DNA from: Aquibium sp. A9E412
GTDB lineage: Bacteria > Pseudomonadota > Alphaproteobacteria > Rhizobiales > Rhizobiaceae
Assembly: GCF_030398335.1 (NCBI RefSeq)
Contig: NZ_JAOAOP010000024.1
Coordinates: 1 to 53,820, forward strand
Direction of reading: 5' to 3'
DNA: 53,820 nt
A program made the translations under genes and the position numbers. Under the pieces are notes generated by a model, which saw only the letters and a program-made list of their open reading frames with translations, was not told the DNA's origin and made no database searches. Shown in pieces: positions 34,833-43,728 of the stretch; within the stretch, counting starts at the first letter, position 1; each line of letters begins with the position of its first letter.

Positions 34833-35483
34833 TCACAGCTTGAGCGGCGCGAAGCTCATGCGGTGCAGCCGGGTCACCGGACCGTGCGCGGCGATCGCGG
34901 CGCGATGGCGCTCGGTGGCGTAGCCGACATGCGTCTCGAAGCCGTAGTGCGGATTGACGCCGGCCGAGCGGCGCATCATGCGGTCGCGCATCACCTTGGC
35001 CACCACCGAGGCGGCGGCGATCGACAGCGAGCGCTGGTCGCCCTTGACCACCGCGCGCGCCGGGCAGGGCAGGCCGGGCGGCACGTCGCAGCCGTCGGCC
35101 AGCGCGTAGCGCGGCGCCGTGCACAGGCCGGCGAGCGCCCGGCGCATCGCCTCGAGGCTCGCCTTGCGGATATCGGAACGGTCGATCGAGCCGGCGCAGA
35201 CCGAGGCGACCGACACGCAGGAGGCGGCCTCGAAGATCGCCGCGAACAGCCGTTCGCGCGCCGCCGCGTCGAGGCGCTTGGAATCGTCGATGCCGTCGGG
35301 AACGCGCGCGGGGTCGAGGATCACGGCGGCGGCCACCACCGGGCCGGCGAGCGGCCCGCGGCCGGCCTCGTCGAGGCCGGCGACCGGCGCATGCCCGTCG
35401 CGCATCACCGCCCGCTCGAGCGAGAGGTCGGGGCGGATCGGCAGATCGAAGAGAGGCGGAGAATCGGTGCGCCGGCGAGCCAT
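34833..35483 (-). CDS. rnhB: Ribonuclease HII
   Basis: This is a 216-aa endonuclease that cleaves RNA in RNA-DNA hybrids. The catalytic acids appear in [20 protein letters not shown] (about residues 34-53; Asp-Glu), in the second aspartate of ALADGCDVP (about residues 136-144) and in the C-terminal [15 protein letters not shown]. The motif [21 protein letters not shown] is typical of RNase HII. The ATG at 35483 begins [15 protein letters not shown], a common alphaproteobacterial opening. Confidence 0.94.
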   Translation of the reverse strand: MARRRTDSPPLFDLPIRPDLSLERAVMRDGHAPVAGLDEAGRGPLAGPVVAAAVILDPARVPDGIDDSKRLDAAARERLFAAIFEAASCVSVASVCAGSIDRSDIRKASLEAMRRALAGLCTAPRYALADGCDVPPGLPCPARAVVKGDQRSLSIAAASVVAKVMRDRMMRRSAGVNPHYGFETHVGYATERHRAAIAAHGPVTRLHRMSFAPLKL

Positions 35484-35523
35484 CGTGCGGCAATGCTCGC
35501 ACCGCGCCCGATTCTCCGCAAGC

Positions 35524-35559
35524 CCTTCCCGGCCATCGAGGGGGCGGCGGCCGGGAAGG
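35524..35559. other. 11-bp hairpin between rnhB and the radical SAM gene
   Basis: CCTTCCCGGCC (35524-35534) and GGCCGGGAAGG (35549-35559) form a perfect 11-bp stem with a 14-base loop. It lies 96 bases downstream of the radical SAM stop and 41 bases before the rnhB start. There is no T-run on either strand, so it is either a weak terminator or an RNA stem in the rnhB leader. Confidence 0.5.
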
Positions 35560-35654
35560 AAATCCGTCGGCTGTGGACGAGGGGGACGGGTCCGACGGAA
35601 AGACAGGGACCGCCGCGCCGGCGGCCCGAAAGAACGTGGCGTGCCGCGCTGCGG

Positions 35655-36809
35655 CTAGATCAGCACGAGCTGCTCGCCCTGGCGATGCGGCGGCTTGAAC
35701 AGGTCGGTGCGCAGCGTCCGCTTCTCGCGGTTGAGCCCGTAGCGGCGCGCGGCGATCTCGAAGCGGCGCCCGATCTGCCAGGCATAGGGACCGCTGCCCT
35801 TCATGCGCCGGCCCCATTCGGCGTCGTAGTCCTTGCCGCCGCGCATCGAGCGCACCAGCGACATGACGTGCCGGAAGCGGTCCGGGTAGTGGCGCAGCAG
35901 CCAGTCCTTGAACACCGGGCTGACCTCGAGCGGCAGGCGCAGGATGATGTAGCCCGCCTCGCGCGCGCCGAAGGCGGCGGCCGAATCGAGGATGCGCTCG
36001 ATCTCGTGGTCGTTGAGCCCGGGGATCACCGGCCCGATCATCACCGACACCGGAACGCCGGCCTCGCTCAGCGTGCGCATCGCCTCCAGCCGGCGCGCCG
36101 GCGTCGCCGCGCGCGGCTCCATGGTGCGCGCCAGCTTGCGGTCGAGCGTGGTCACCGACAGCGCCACCTTGGCCAGGCCCTTGCCGGCCATGCGCGCCAG
36201 GATGTCGACGTCGCGGGTGACCAGCGCCGACTTGGTGACGATGCCGACGGGATGGTCGTGCGCCTCCAGCACCTCGAGCACCTCGCGCATGATGCGCCAC
36301 TGCCGCTCGACCGGCTGGTAGGGGTCGGTGTTGGTGCCGATGGCGATGGTGCGCGGCTCGTAGCCCTTCTTGCCCAGCTCGCGTTCGAGCAGCCTGGCGG
36401 CGTCCGGCTTGGCGAACAGCCGCGCTTCGAAGTCGAGGCCGGGCGACAGGCCCATATAGGCGTGGCTCGGCCGCGCGAAGCAGTAGACGCAGCCGTGCTC
36501 GCAGCCGCGATAGGGGTTGATCGAGCGGTCGAAGGAGATGTCGGGCGACTGGTTGCGCGTGATGATGTTGCGCGGCCGCTCCACCTGCACCTCGGTCTTG
36601 AAGGGCGGCAGCTCCTCCAGCGAGTTCCAGCCGTCGTCGAAGACGTGCCGGGTGAGCGGCTCGTAGCGGCCGCTGGGATTGATGCCGGCGGACCGCCCGC
36701 GCCGCCGCTCGCCGCCGACGCGAATGCCGCTCTCCTCGATGATGGCATTGGCCATGTCGGGCCCTCCGCCTGTGAAGGCGGCAATGTCGGCGCGACCGAT
36801 CTGTTCCAT
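35655..36809 (-). CDS. PA0069-family radical SAM protein
   Basis: This is a protein of 384 aa. The radical SAM iron-sulfur motif CEHGCVYC (Cys-x3-Cys-x2-Cys) lies at about residues 103-110, followed by FARPSHAYMG. IAIGTNTDPYQPVE and SVMIGPVIPGLNDHE are conserved in this SplB-like (spore photoproduct lyase-related) family, whose bacterial PA0069/Rv2578c branch has no proven reaction. An ATG at 36755 (MANAIIEESG) would give 366 aa. A GAAC-N7-GAAC box overlaps its probable promoter, so the gene is predicted to be SOS-induced and may act on DNA damage. Confidence 0.88.
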   Translation of the reverse strand: MEQIGRADIAAFTGGGPDMANAIIEESGIRVGGERRRGRSAGINPSGRYEPLTRHVFDDGWNSLEELPPFKTEVQVERPRNIITRNQSPDISFDRSINPYRGCEHGCVYCFARPSHAYMGLSPGLDFEARLFAKPDAARLLERELGKKGYEPRTIAIGTNTDPYQPVERQWRIMREVLEVLEAHDHPVGIVTKSALVTRDVDILARMAGKGLAKVALSVTTLDRKLARTMEPRAATPARRLEAMRTLSEAGVPVSVMIGPVIPGLNDHEIERILDSAAAFGAREAGYIILRLPLEVSPVFKDWLLRHYPDRFRHVMSLVRSMRGGKDYDAEWGRRMKGSGPYAWQIGRRFEIAARRYGLNREKRTLRTDLFKPPHRQGEQLVLI

Positions 36810-36867
36810 CCTGCGCTCTCCCGCGGCGGCCGGGCCGCCCTGCTGACGCGTTGTCTCGATGAATCTA

Positions 36868-36900
36868 TTCCTATCGCCGAGAACGGAACAAAGCAAGAAC
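36868..36900 (-). promoter_or_regulatory. SOS (LexA) box overlapping a promoter
   Basis: GAACAAAGCAAGAAC (36886-36900) is a direct GAAC-N7-GAAC repeat, read on the minus strand as GTTC-N7-GTTC, the known LexA recognition sequence of alphaproteobacteria. On that strand a -35 TTGCTT (36896-36891) and a -10 TAGGAA (36873-36868) are separated by 17 bases, so bound LexA would cover the -35. The promoter lies about 60 bases before the radical SAM start at 36809. Confidence 0.72.
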
Positions 36901-37101
36901 TTTTTGCCGAACGCGCCGCGCTGCCGTCTTGCGGCCGGCGGGCGGCCGATGACGCGCCAGCAGGCCCGGCCCGGCTCCCGCGCTTGCGCGCGGTCGGCCA
37001 GGATCGCAGAGGATAGCGATGTGAGGCGCTGGTGACGGGGTTCGGGTGGCCGCCGGACGACGTGTGCAGCGGGCCGTCGCCGGCCGCGCCGGCGCGGTGC
37101 C

Positions 37102-39468
37102 TCAGCCGGCGATGCGCGAGAAGTCGGCCACCCGGCCGGTCGCCGAGCGGATGCGCGCCAGCAGCGCCAGCCGGTTGCCGCGCACGGCCGCATCGTCGGC
37201 GTTGACCAGCACGGCGTCGAAGAAGGCGTCGATCGGCTGGCGCAGCGCGGCGAGGAAGCCGAGCGCCCTTTCGAAATCCTCCGCCGCGATCGCCTCGCCC
37301 GCGAAGTGCTCCGCCTCCTCCAGGCTGTCGTGCAGCGCCCGCTCCTCGTCGCTGGCAAACAGCGCCGGGTCGACGCGGCCGGCGACCGCCGTGCCCTTCT
37401 TCTCCTCGGCCGCCAGGATGTTGGCCGCCCGCTTGGTGCCGGCGAGCAGGTTCTGCCCGTCGGGGCTGTCGAGCAGCGCGCCGAGCGCCTCGACGCGGCG
37501 CACGATCATCAGCAGGTCGTCATTGGCCGTCGCGGCGCCGCCGGCCTCGCCGCTCGCCAGAACCGCGTCGATCAGGTCGTGGCGCGCGCCGCGGTCGCGC
37601 AGATAGACCTTGAGGCGGTCGTGGAAGAAGGCGAGCAGGTCGGCCTCGCGCTGCGCCAGCGTTTCGGCGATCTCCGGCGCGCGGTCGCGGATCTCCGTCT
37701 CCACGCTCTCGCCGATCTCATCGAGCACGGCGGCCAGGTTGGCCGGCCGGAGCGCCGTGCCGAGCCGCTGCACGGTGTCGAACAGGTCGTGGATCGAGGC
37801 GTCGAAGGTCTGCCGCGCATGCTCCAGCCAGGTGCGGTGCCAGGCGTCGAGCAGCGCCAGCCGCACGCCGTTCTCCACCACGATGCGGATGACGCCGAGC
37901 GCGGCGCGGCGCAGCGCATAGGGGTCCTTCGAGCCGGTCGGCTTCTCGTCGATCGCCCAGAAGCCGGTCAGCATGTCGAGCTTGTCGGCGAGCGCCACGG
38001 CAACCGACACCGGCTCGTCCGGCACCCGGTCGGACGGTCCGAGCGGCCGGTAATGCGCCTCGATCGCCGCGGCCACGCGTGCGTCCTCGCCCTGCAGCGC
38101 GGCGTATTTGCGGCCCATGGCGCCCTGCAGCTCGGGAAACTCGCCGACCACCTCGGTCTGCAGGTCGGCCTTGGCGAGCACGGCGGCGCGGCGCGCGCGT
38201 GCGGCGTCGGCGCCGACCGCCGGCGCCAGCGCTTCGGCCAGCCGCGCGATGCGCGCCACCCGCGCGCCCTGCGTGCCGAGCCTGGCGTGGAAGGTGACGT
38301 TCAGATGCGCGAGCCGCGCCATGCGCTGGTCGAGCGGCTTCGACAGGTCGAGGTCGAAGCGGGCGGCGGCCTGCGTCAGCCGGTCGAGATCGGGCAGGTC
38401 GGCCTGGTCGGTGGTCCAGAAGTGCACGGCGTCCGACAGCCGCGCGCGCACCACCCGGCCGTTGCCCTGGGCGATCTCGGCGCCGCCGTCGCGCGCCTCG
38501 ACATTGGCGGTGATGACGAAGCGGTTGGACAGCCGCTCCGCCTCGCCGCGCGGCCGCGTGACGAAGCACTTCTGGTTGGCGCGGATGGTCAGCCGCACCA
38601 CCTCCGGCGGAATGTCGAGGAAGGCCTCCTCGAAACTGCCCATCAGCACGACCGGCCATTCCACGAGGCCGGCCACCTCCTCGACCAGCGCCTCGTCCTC
38701 GACCAGCTCGAGGCCGGCGGCGAAGGCGAGGTTGCGCGCGTCGTCGAGGATGATGCGCTTGCGCCGCTCGGCGTCGACGATGACGCGCGCGGCCTCCAGC
38801 TTCGCGACATAGTCGTCGAAGCGGCGCACGGTGATCGCCTCCGGCGCGTGGAAGCGGTGGCCGTAGGTGACGTTGCCCGCGCGCACGCCGTCGACGGCGA
38901 AGTCGACCACCGTCGGCTCCTCGGTCTCCGGCCCGAAGGTGCACAGGATCGACTGCAGCGGCCTGACCCAGCGCAGGCTCTCGCTGCCGCGCGCCTCCTC
39001 GCCGTAGAACGGCGTGCCCTTCGGCGCCGAGGCGCGGCCCCAGCGCATCGACTTCGGCCAGGGGAAGGCGCGGATGATGCCGGGCATCATCTCGGCGACG
39101 ATCTCATCGGCCGGGCGGCCCGGCCGCTCGATCACCGCGACGTAGAAGGCGCCCTTCTTGGGGTCGGTGCGCACCTCCAGCGCCTCGGTGGAGGTCAGCC
39201 CCGCCTTGCGCAGGAAGCCGTTGACCGCCTGCTCGGGCGCCTTGACCGGCGGTCCCTTGATTTCCTCGCGCACGTCCTTCGAGCGCGCGGTGACGCCGCG
39301 CACGTCGAGCACCAGCCGGCGCGGCGTCCAGTGCTCGCGCGCGCCCTCGTAGGTCAGGCCCGCCTCGACCAGGCCGCCGGTGACCATCGCCTTCAGGTCG
39401 CCGGCCGCCTTGCGCTGCATGCGCGCGGGGATTTCTTCGGATCGCAGTTCGAGAAGCAGGTCGGGCAT
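37102..39468 (-). CDS. glyS: Glycyl-tRNA synthetase beta subunit
   Basis: This is a 788-aa subunit of the bacterial heterotetrameric synthetase. It opens [17 protein letters not shown], and holds [17 protein letters not shown]-type and FYGEE segments, the HD-like domain (around [25 protein letters not shown]) and a C-terminal anticodon-binding region ending [21 protein letters not shown]. The ATG at 39468 is the family start; a longer frame to 39516 is not conserved in kind. It is separated from glyQ by a VOC gene. Length is usual (about 690-800 aa). Confidence 0.95.
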   Translation of the reverse strand: MPDLLLELRSEEIPARMQRKAAGDLKAMVTGGLVEAGLTYEGAREHWTPRRLVLDVRGVTARSKDVREEIKGPPVKAPEQAVNGFLRKAGLTSTEALEVRTDPKKGAFYVAVIERPGRPADEIVAEMMPGIIRAFPWPKSMRWGRASAPKGTPFYGEEARGSESLRWVRPLQSILCTFGPETEEPTVVDFAVDGVRAGNVTYGHRFHAPEAITVRRFDDYVAKLEAARVIVDAERRKRIILDDARNLAFAAGLELVEDEALVEEVAGLVEWPVVLMGSFEEAFLDIPPEVVRLTIRANQKCFVTRPRGEAERLSNRFVITANVEARDGGAEIAQGNGRVVRARLSDAVHFWTTDQADLPDLDRLTQAAARFDLDLSKPLDQRMARLAHLNVTFHARLGTQGARVARIARLAEALAPAVGADAARARRAAVLAKADLQTEVVGEFPELQGAMGRKYAALQGEDARVAAAIEAHYRPLGPSDRVPDEPVSVAVALADKLDMLTGFWAIDEKPTGSKDPYALRRAALGVIRIVVENGVRLALLDAWHRTWLEHARQTFDASIHDLFDTVQRLGTALRPANLAAVLDEIGESVETEIRDRAPEIAETLAQREADLLAFFHDRLKVYLRDRGARHDLIDAVLASGEAGGAATANDDLLMIVRRVEALGALLDSPDGQNLLAGTKRAANILAAEEKKGTAVAGRVDPALFASDEERALHDSLEEAEHFAGEAIAAEDFERALGFLAALRQPIDAFFDAVLVNADDAAVRGNRLALLARIRSATGRVADFSRIAG

Positions 39469-39566
39469 CGGGTCGCCGGGATGAGAACGAAGGGAAGGCC
39501 GCGCAGGCCTTACCAAAGGCGGCGCGCGCTGTCATCCCGCAGCGCGGTGCGGCGGCGGGCGCGGCG

Positions 39567-39950
39567 TCAGTCGACCGGCGCCGGCGTCATCCAGCCGATC
39601 ATCGCGCCGCCCGGCTCGCGGATCATCGCGATGCGGCCGACGCCCGGCACGTCCCATGGCGGCCGCACGATCGTGCCGCCGGCGGTCTGTGCCTTGTCGA
39701 CGGCGGCGTCGATGTCGTCGACGGCGAGATAGGGCAGCCAGTGCTCCGGCACGCCCTCGAAATCCGGGCCGCTCATCGTGAAGATGCCGCCGACCGGCGC
39801 GTCGCCGCGCTTGGCCACCCAGTAGGTCTGGCCGCCGTCCATCGCCATAGCCTCGAACGTCCAGCCGATCGACTGACCGTAGAAGTCCTTCACGCGCTCG
39901 GCGTCGCGCGTCATCAGCTCGTTCCAGTAGAAATGCCCGTGCTCGGCCAT
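39567..39950 (-). CDS. VOC (glyoxalase/bleomycin-resistance fold) protein
   Basis: This is a 127-aa protein of two beta-alpha-beta-beta-beta modules: residues 3-60 (FYWNELMTRDAERVKDFYGQSIGWTFE) and 65-120 (WLPYLAVDDIDAAVDKAQTAGGTI and IAMIREPGGAMIGWM). Candidate metal ligands are H5, H70 and E113. The group resembles the 27-kDa antigen/PhnB-like VOC proteins, mostly unassigned. The ATG at 39950 is chosen over a longer frame from 40055 for its match to homologues starting near HGHFYWNEL. It lies between glyQ and glyS. Confidence 0.85.
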   Translation of the reverse strand: MAEHGHFYWNELMTRDAERVKDFYGQSIGWTFEAMAMDGGQTYWVAKRGDAPVGGIFTMSGPDFEGVPEHWLPYLAVDDIDAAVDKAQTAGGTIVRPPWDVPGVGRIAMIREPGGAMIGWMTPAPVD

Positions 39951-40073
39951 CGTCGGGTCCTCCTCCCGCGGGGCGGTCCGCACCCGTCGCCGCCCCGTGC
40001 GCATTGAAGCGCAAGGCCGCCCGGCGCGCGAGCGGCTGCCGCGCGCTTCACGCAAATGTGTTGGGCAGGCGCC

Positions 40074-41024
40074 TCAGGCGGCCGAGCGCGCGCCGGCGCC
40101 GCCGGCTTCCGTCTGCAGGTAGGCCTCGCCGCAACGGCGCGCCAGGTTGCGCACGCGCAGGATGTAGCTCTGCCGCTCGGTCACCGAGATGACGCCGCGC
40201 GCGTCGAGCAGGTTGAAGACGTGGCTCGCCTTGATGCACTGGTCGTAGGCCGGCAGGACGCAGCGGTGCAGGCCGCCCTCGGCGGCCGGCGCGCCGGCGT
40301 CGAGCAGCGCCGTGCATTCGCGCTCGGCGTCCTCGAAGTGGCGGAACAGCGGCGCCGTGTCGGCCAGCTCGAAATTGTAGCGCGAATACTCCTGCTCGGC
40401 CTGCAGGAAGACGTCGCCGTAGCTCACCCGCTGCGCGCCCTCCAGGCCGTTGAAGTTGAGGTCGTAGACGTTGTCGACGCCCTGCACATACATCGCCAGC
40501 CGCTCCAGCCCGTAGGTCAGCTCGCCCGACACCGGCGCGCACTCGAAGCCGCAGACCTGCTGGAAGTAGGTGAACTGCGAGACCTCCATGCCGTCGCACC
40601 AGCACTCCCAGCCGAGCCCCCAGGCGCCCAGCGTCGGGCTTTCCCAGTCGTCCTCGACGAAGCGCAGGTCGTGCGTCAGCGGGTCGATGCCGATCGCCTC
40701 GAGCGAGCCGAGATAGAGCTCCTGCAGGTTGGGCGGGTTCGGCTTCAGGATCACCTGGTACTGGTAGTAGTGCTGCAGCCGGTTGGGGTTCTCGCCGTAG
40801 CGGCCGTCCTTGGGCCGCCGCGAGGGCTGCACATAGGCCGCGTTCCACGGCCGCGGGCCGAGCGCGCGCAGCGTGGTGGCCGGATGGAAGGTGCCGGCGC
40901 CGACCTCCATGTCGTAGGGCTGCAGGATGACGCAGCCGCGCTCGGCCCAGTAGCCGTGCAGCGTCAGGATCAGCCCCTGGAAGGAGCGGCTGGGATGCAT
41001 GTGGGCGGGCAGGCCGGCGTTCAC
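40074..41024 (-). CDS. glyQ: Glycyl-tRNA synthetase alpha subunit
   Basis: This is a 316-aa catalytic subunit, at the upper end of the usual 290-310 aa. Class II motifs are visible in [25 protein letters not shown] (quoted in part: [19 protein letters not shown]), [20 protein letters not shown] and [18 protein letters not shown]; the end includes AGELA-like [19 protein letters not shown]. It attaches glycine to tRNA-Gly with the beta subunit encoded by glyS at 37102. An unassigned VOC gene lies between the two. Confidence 0.96.
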   Translation of the reverse strand: MNAGLPAHMHPSRSFQGLILTLHGYWAERGCVILQPYDMEVGAGTFHPATTLRALGPRPWNAAYVQPSRRPKDGRYGENPNRLQHYYQYQVILKPNPPNLQELYLGSLEAIGIDPLTHDLRFVEDDWESPTLGAWGLGWECWCDGMEVSQFTYFQQVCGFECAPVSGELTYGLERLAMYVQGVDNVYDLNFNGLEGAQRVSYGDVFLQAEQEYSRYNFELADTAPLFRHFEDAERECTALLDAGAPAAEGGLHRCVLPAYDQCIKASHVFNLLDARGVISVTERQSYILRVRNLARRCGEAYLQTEAGGAGARSAA

Positions 41025-41172
41025 GGGAGCGGTCCTCGGCTCGGATGCGGGGGTTGCGCGGCCGTGGTAGAGCGGCCCGGCCGGCCGGTCAACCGGGCCC
41101 GCGCGCGGCCGCGCCGCGGGCCGCTCGCGCGAAAGTGATGGCCGGTGAGGGGTGTCGCGGCCCGGCCTCGCG

Positions 41173-41194
41173 CCCTACGGTGCCCCTACGGTGC
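41173..41194 (+). repeat. Tandem duplicated 11-mer in a divergent gap
   Basis: CCCTACGGTGC occurs twice head to tail (41173-41183 and 41184-41194), 64 bases before the small secreted-protein gene and 149 bases upstream of glyQ on the other strand. Two half-sites one helical turn apart would suit a dimeric regulator, but it may be a chance duplication. Confidence 0.5.
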
Positions 41195-41257
41195 AAGGAA
41201 AGGCGCCGCGGCGCGGACCGAGCCGCCGTGCCGGCGCCGTCGAGAGGAGATTGCCCG

Positions 41258-41548
41258 ATGACCCGCATTGTCGCCGCCGCCCTGTTCGCGCTCGCCGCCG
41301 CCGCGCCCGCCGCCGCGCAGAACTTTCCCACCGGCGAGCGCAACTCCAACATGCGCGATTCCGTGACCGGCTATCTGTGCGTGACGCCCGGGTGCGACGT
41401 GGTGCGGCTGCCGCAGTCGAACTGCATCTGCGAGAAGCAGAACCCCAACGAGCAGCGGCTTTCCGACCTGCGGCTCGAATGCTTCACGCGCCAGGGGGGC
41501 GGCTGGGTCGCCTGTCCGGTGACGCCGCGCTACGGCGCCGGCAACTGA
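41258..41548 (+). CDS. Small secreted cysteine-rich protein, unknown
   Basis: This is a 96-aa protein with a clear signal peptide (residues 1-20, ending AAPAAAQ) and six cysteines in the mature part (LCVTPGCDV, NCICEK, ECFT and ACPV), enough for three disulphides. GAGAGGAG precedes the ATG. I do not recognise the family. It is divergent from glyQ and convergent with the TPR-LysM gene. A periplasmic or secreted structural role fits the size, but nothing specifies it. Confidence 0.65.
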   Translation: MTRIVAAALFALAAAAPAAAQNFPTGERNSNMRDSVTGYLCVTPGCDVVRLPQSNCICEKQNPNEQRLSDLRLECFTRQGGGWVACPVTPRYGAGN

Positions 41549-41584
41549 GGACCGGCAGCCGGGGGAAGGCCGTCCGCCGGCGCC

Positions 41585-43609
41585 TCAGCGCGGCGCCGGC
41601 ATGCGCAGCTCCTGGCCGGGCCGGATCAGGTCCGGATTGCCCTGCAGCGCCGGATTGGCCTCCAGGATGTCGATGTAGAGATCGCCGCGGCCGAGCCGGT
41701 CGACGGCGATCGACCACAGCGTCTCGCCCGGCTTGACGACGTAGGTGGCGGGCACGCCGCCGGCCGCCTCGTCGTCGGCCGGCATCGCGTCCTGCATCGC
41801 CGCGCCGCCGGCCGCGGGCGCCTGCGCCACCATCACCGGTTCCTCCGGCTGCGGCGCGGCCGCCTCGTCCTCCGGCGCGGCCGTCTCGTCCTGCGGCGGC
41901 AGGCCTTCCTCCAGCTTGCGCTCGACGGCGGCCAGCACGTCGGGCTCCGGCTCCAGGTCGCGGGCGTGCGACCACTGGAAGCGCGCCTCCAGCCGGCGCC
42001 CGGCACGCCAGTAGGCGTCGCCGAGATGGTCGTTGAGGATCGGGTCCGACGGCTTCAGCGACACCGCCCGCTCGAGCTCTTGCACCGCCTCCTCGAAGCG
42101 GCCCAGCCGGTAGTAGGCCCAGCCGAGCGAATCGACGATGTAGCCGTCGCTCGGGCGCAGCTCGACCGCGCGGCGGATCATCTCGAGCGCCTCCTCGAGA
42201 TTGCGGTTCATGTCGACCAGGCTGTAGCCGAGATAGTTCAGCACCTGCGGCTGCTCGGGATAGAGCTCCAGCGCCTTGCGCAGGTTGGGCTCGGCCTTCT
42301 CCCACTGCTTGAGCCGCTCATAGGCGATGCCGCGCTGGTAGTAGATGTTCCAGTGCTCGCGCTCCGGCGTGTCGATGCGCGTCACGGCGCGGTCGTAGAC
42401 CTCGGCCGCGGCGGCGAAGTCCTTGCGCGCGGCGTGCACGCTGCCGAGCGCCACATAGGCGCGCATGTCGTCCGGGTCGGCGGCCAGCGCCGCCGTCAGA
42501 TGCTCGATCGCCTCCTCGTGGCGCTCGAGATCGGCCAGGTTGAGGCCGAGCTGCAGCTCGGCCACGCGCTTCATCGGCGAGCTGTCGGGCACCTGCTCGT
42601 AGAGCGCGATGGCGCGTTCGGGCTCGTTCTGCCGCTCGGCCACCGAGGCGAGCTCGATCAGCGTGGCGGCGTCGTCGGGCCGCAGCGCACGGGCGTATTG
42701 CAGGTAGAGCCGCACGAAGGATTCGCTGCCGCCGCGGTTGAGCGCGCTCGCCAGGTTGAGCAGGATCTCGCCGGCGCCCGCCGCCGGGCCGGCCACCGGC
42801 GGGCTGACGCTCTCGCCCGCCGCGATGCGCTCGCGCAGCGCCAGCGTCGCGGCGCGCCCGGTGATGAACTCCTCCGCCGCGTCGAGGGTCGCCAGCGCCT
42901 GCTCGCGCTCGCCGCGGCCGGCCTGGTAGGCGGCATAGGCCTCCACCGCGCGCATGTAGGTGTCGGGCGCGCCCGCGCCGGCGACCTTGTCGTCGAGGAT
43001 CGCCTCGAAGGCCGCCACCGCGACGTCGTCGCGGCCCGCGCCGGCCGCCACCAGGGCGCGGTGATAGGTGGTGAAGATGTCGTACCACTCCGGTCCCGAC
43101 AGCCCGTCGAGCTGGTCGAGCGCAGCCGACGTGTCGCCTTCGCCCTGGCTCGCCCAGGCGCTCATCACGCCGGTGATCAGCCGGTCGAGATCGCTTTCCA
43201 GCACGATCTCCAGCCAGTCGCGGGCATCGCCGAAGGCGCCCTCGCGCATCGCGTCGACGGCGAGCGCCAGCCGCGAGAAGCGCTCGACCTCGGGCACCGA
43301 CTTGAGCTTCTGCGCATAGGGCAGGGCGGCGTCGAAATCGCCGTTCGAGATCAGCGCCAGCAGAAGGCCCTGCTGCAGCGCCTGGTTGTCGGGGTCGAAC
43401 GACAGCGCCCGCTCGTAGAACGCGATGGCCGCGTCGAGGTCGTTGTCGAGCTCGGCCGCGCGCGCCGCCAGGAAGGCGCCGGAGAAGGAGGTGGTGGCGA
43501 CGATCCTGTCGGTCTCGTCGGCCTCCTGGCCGCCGGCCGGCGTGCCGGTGAGCGCGATGACCGCCGCCAGGGCCAGGGCGCGCGTGAGGTCGTGACGTTT
43601 GAGCCGCAT
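41585..43609 (-). CDS. Periplasmic TPR protein with C-terminal LysM domain
   Basis: This is a 674-aa exported protein. Residues 1-36 are a signal peptide (ALAAVIALTGTPAGG). Residues about 45-560 are tetratricopeptide repeats; clear units include AIAFYERALSFDPDNQ, AAEVYDRAVTRID, AEPNLRKALELYPEQPQVLNYLGY (in part), LEEALEMIRRAVELRPSDGY and AVQELERAVSLKPSDP. A Pro/Glu/Ala linker (about 565-620) leads to a LysM (VVKPGETLWSIAVDRLG, then IRPGQELRMPAP), which binds peptidoglycan. TPR proteins near ispB are common in rhizobia; a LysM tail on one is, to my knowledge, unusual. The ATG at 43609 gives the signal peptide. Confidence 0.86.
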   Translation of the reverse strand: MRLKRHDLTRALALAAVIALTGTPAGGQEADETDRIVATTSFSGAFLAARAAELDNDLDAAIAFYERALSFDPDNQALQQGLLLALISNGDFDAALPYAQKLKSVPEVERFSRLALAVDAMREGAFGDARDWLEIVLESDLDRLITGVMSAWASQGEGDTSAALDQLDGLSGPEWYDIFTTYHRALVAAGAGRDDVAVAAFEAILDDKVAGAGAPDTYMRAVEAYAAYQAGRGEREQALATLDAAEEFITGRAATLALRERIAAGESVSPPVAGPAAGAGEILLNLASALNRGGSESFVRLYLQYARALRPDDAATLIELASVAERQNEPERAIALYEQVPDSSPMKRVAELQLGLNLADLERHEEAIEHLTAALAADPDDMRAYVALGSVHAARKDFAAAAEVYDRAVTRIDTPEREHWNIYYQRGIAYERLKQWEKAEPNLRKALELYPEQPQVLNYLGYSLVDMNRNLEEALEMIRRAVELRPSDGYIVDSLGWAYYRLGRFEEAVQELERAVSLKPSDPILNDHLGDAYWRAGRRLEARFQWSHARDLEPEPDVLAAVERKLEEGLPPQDETAAPEDEAAAPQPEEPVMVAQAPAAGGAAMQDAMPADDEAAGGVPATYVVKPGETLWSIAVDRLGRGDLYIDILEANPALQGNPDLIRPGQELRMPAPR

Positions 43610-43728
43610 CGGTTCCTTTCCAGCCATGGGCATGCGCAGCGTGGACTCGCCGGTTGCACTCGCGCTGCACTGAGACACGACAAGCATGGCCTTTTTGCGG
43701 ACGCCCCGCAACGCCGCGGGCGGCGCGC

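Noticed and set aside
37306-39732. About 800-codon open frame on the plus strand across glyS
   Set aside because: GC-rich antisense shadow rich in Arg, Gly and His; the minus-strand glyS is unmistakable.
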